The translations under genes were made by a program, and so were the position numbers. A DNA stretch of 7,981 nt. Origin: Elusimicrobiota bacterium. Lineage in GTDB: Bacteria > Elusimicrobiota > Elusimicrobia > UBA1565 > UBA9628. This document shows positions 7,901 through 7,981 of this stretch, one piece after another. Location of the stretch: contig JAMPYD010000073.1 in assembly GCA_023700845.1 (NCBI GenBank), positions 1-7,981 of the forward strand, written 5' to 3'. Within the stretch, counting starts at the first letter, position 1; every line of letters starts with the position of its first letter. Below the pieces are notes generated by a model. It did no database searches and was not told the DNA's origin. It saw only the letters and a list, made by a program, of their open reading frames with translations.

Positions 7901-7981
7901 CCTCTCGGGCCCAGCTCGACCGCCTGCTCGCGGGCGGCGTGGACCTGGTCTTCTCCCACTTCAACCACGACCCCAGGCTCG
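4915..7981 (+). CDS. Radical SAM / nitrogenase component 1-like fusion protein (C-terminus cut off)
   Basis: The frame is open from ATG at 4915 to the window end, 1022 codons with no stop. Residues 1-160 form a Rossmann-like N-terminus starting LRLMLVEL, as in the neighbours. The barrel follows: C167/C191/C194 (CX23CX2C), FMPRVDD (263-269), MSVENFSEAEN (296-306), LNKGIT, FTPWTTLED (348-356), PWRF (421-424), C441. After a Pro/Arg-rich linker (about 498-517) comes a small alpha/beta domain (about 543-602). From about 630 on, the sequence follows nitrogenase component 1: C653, C674 and C744 sit where NifK has P-cluster ligands. VVGG (713-716) matches the NifK AVFGG segment, and NTTCMPELLGD (741-751) matches its STTCMAEVIGDD. 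Further on, HHPPYGVAGT (876-885) matches the P-x-G-x-x-x-T segment before a helix. There is no Cys between 821 and 923, so the FeMo-cofactor Cys ligand appears missing, as in BchN/BchB/CfbD-type proteins. No gene symbol fits. Partner reductase and second subunit are expected outside the window (inference). The barrel assignment is firm; the nitrogenase-like assignment is strong but made by eye. Confidence 0.88.
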   Translation, partial: MPRDLPPRLRLMLVELVPHEPERVNRSQAYPWLMGLAERRGWKSWWRVLGVRYEPTLLYALEPGDLKALLAEVRRRKPEVLVVNERLREDQRALLAGAGARLVYCSLETAEDLSRFAGFVGDHISLSAEAEGPGLLDAIEPVFRRERLNDSPWLSPPFIRVLSGTYCSYLTRAADNPFYRDLKLPSATMSCSFCDSGPGKAHARPFIGDAASFAARQVLAACAQRASGERLVFEVSGSELWRRLEDFIDALVKGGAKGAELLFMPRVDDLLAAREAVGRCLPRLAESGLSMRVYGMSVENFSEAENRRLNKGITAEQVHEAAAFMLETSRRWPERFLLSPGGLSMILFTPWTTLEDLRVNLENIERCSLIDPSFALSRRLQLFPGRPVTLLAERDGLLAKDRRDPFYNAGCMTGADQDDLPWRFLHPDVEVLWRLARRLSCDGPRLPAGDPESREVASFLARAGGEAARPLAVFRRAVEAAARRPGLDSVSGLLERLEPGAPARRDAPGPRRQPGRDGLAFLKELLGGPPAGWALEKAAFTSRSLDFSLVNGPRRLDFEAAPQPRRGPAGGELGVGLRCAREDLAEDERALAAELAAGLAAASFGEVIARLRRDDLLYSDSDGGRLPSRLERYYRVVDHTPDFWKFVYPQWRCLEEKVNLGAHWARINYATLECRFGNPNAGSPSLRFFADEGGDEAEDGCRSVEADITEADVVGGRTQELLGRSLDEVARREKPAYIHLNTTCMPELLGDTPAPFIGRIEAELGVPVFWTSKTRPGGPLYSTWIERLLDETRFSARRDPRAVLLAGVASPAARAQAEELCAALGVRVLGTIFPDLDFRRTPGMREASAVVWLDPVGWEAIGDGPFLRHDLAVVRHHPPYGVAGTRAWLGRVASVLGLEGAEAAFARVLESRAAPLDALRAECRRRTAALIGDAADIELLAAQRRVLGFSAAALLGELGFDVRCLVFGPGGKADAARLRRARAPSGAGTIEFVPFSSRAQLDRLLAGGVDLVFSHFNHDPRL
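6541..6720 (+). other. Small alpha/beta linker domain in the fusion protein
   Basis: Residues 543-602 lie between the radical SAM module and the nitrogenase-like region. The pattern is a beta hairpin (LDFSLVNGPRRLDFEAAP), a further strand (ELGVGLRC) and a long helix (LAEDERALAAELAAGLAAA). The same order occurs in the tail of the divergent double radical SAM protein. I do not recognise the domain. It could be a substrate- or partner-binding element shared by both proteins (inference). Confidence 0.45.
6781..7981 (+). other. Nitrogenase component 1-like domain within the fusion protein
   Basis: This is the portion of the plus-strand gene with the oxidoreductase/nitrogenase component 1 layout. 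The order of elements is: first Cys (C653) in an RCLEEKVNLGA context, comparable to NifK GCQPLGA; second Cys (C674) after 20 residues; then ADVVGG; then a strand ending TTCMPELLGD with the third Cys (C744). A second Rossmann subdomain follows (VLLAGVASP, about 803-811), then HHPPYGVAGT, and the start of a third subdomain at ALLGELGFDVRCLVFGP (about 952-968). The domain is cut by the window end. Component 1 proteins carry or build complex metallocofactors or, in BchNB and CfbD, reduce tetrapyrroles. Confidence 0.8.

Noticed and set aside
4843..7968. A 1041-codon open frame on the minus strand opposite the fusion gene
   Set aside because: The translation is Arg/Ala/Gly/Pro-rich and motif-free, while the plus strand shows clear radical SAM and nitrogenase-like motifs.
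6781..7981. True dinitrogen-fixing NifD or NifK
   Set aside because: It is fused to a radical SAM module, sequence between the shared motifs is far from NifD/NifK, and the FeMo-cofactor Cys appears absent.
1..7981. tRNA, rRNA, CRISPR array, insertion sequence or transposase
   Set aside because: No clustered short repeats with spacers, no tRNA-like cloverleaf or rRNA sequence and no transposase motifs were seen; the only repeats are the paralogous coding segments and the intergenic palindrome.

Overview
The window is very GC-rich bacterial DNA (roughly 70% G+C by eye) and almost entirely coding. It holds two genes on the minus strand and one on the plus strand, diverging from a 112-base intergenic region at 4803-4914. 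Both outer genes run off the window. All three proteins belong to one unusual radical SAM family, and the window holds four radical SAM barrels in less than 8 kb: one in the left gene, two in tandem in the middle gene, one in the right gene.

Left block (minus strand): a 1208-residue double radical SAM protein (1176-4802) is followed, with a 10-base overlap, by a second single-barrel paralogue (1-1185, cut by the window edge). The left gene and the first module of the middle gene are close copies, with identical DNA runs up to 46 bases. Right block (plus strand): an open frame from 4915 to the window end encodes a radical SAM module of the same family, then a small alpha/beta domain, then a region with the layout of nitrogenase component 1 (NifD/NifK/BchN/BchB superfamily). 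That region includes three cysteines at the positions of the P-cluster ligands. A radical SAM protein fused to a nitrogenase-like subunit is the most striking content of the window.

Family features read from the sequence: the canonical CX3CX2C cluster motif is absent. Each barrel instead has one Cys at the end of the first strand, then 23-25 residues containing an NP(H/L/F)(F/Y) motif, then CX2C. All four also share FxPR(I/V)DD, an E(N/H)FS..EN motif followed by NK, and the string FTPWTTLED. The three barrels seen to completion also share PWRF followed 15-16 residues later by another Cys. The N-terminal regions look like Rossmann-type domains, as in cobalamin-binding radical SAM proteins, but lack the DxHxxG base-on motif.

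Organism and role: from memory, published genome work on groundwater Elusimicrobia (Meheust and colleagues) described nitrogenase paralogues that co-occur with many radical SAM genes, with similar loci in Myxococcales and Gracilibacteria, and suggested reduction of a tetrapyrrole to a novel cofactor. Gene content and base composition here fit such a locus, most likely Elusimicrobiota or Myxococcota. The assignment is inference: no taxonomic marker is in the window. A NifH-like reductase and a second component-1-like subunit would be expected just outside it.
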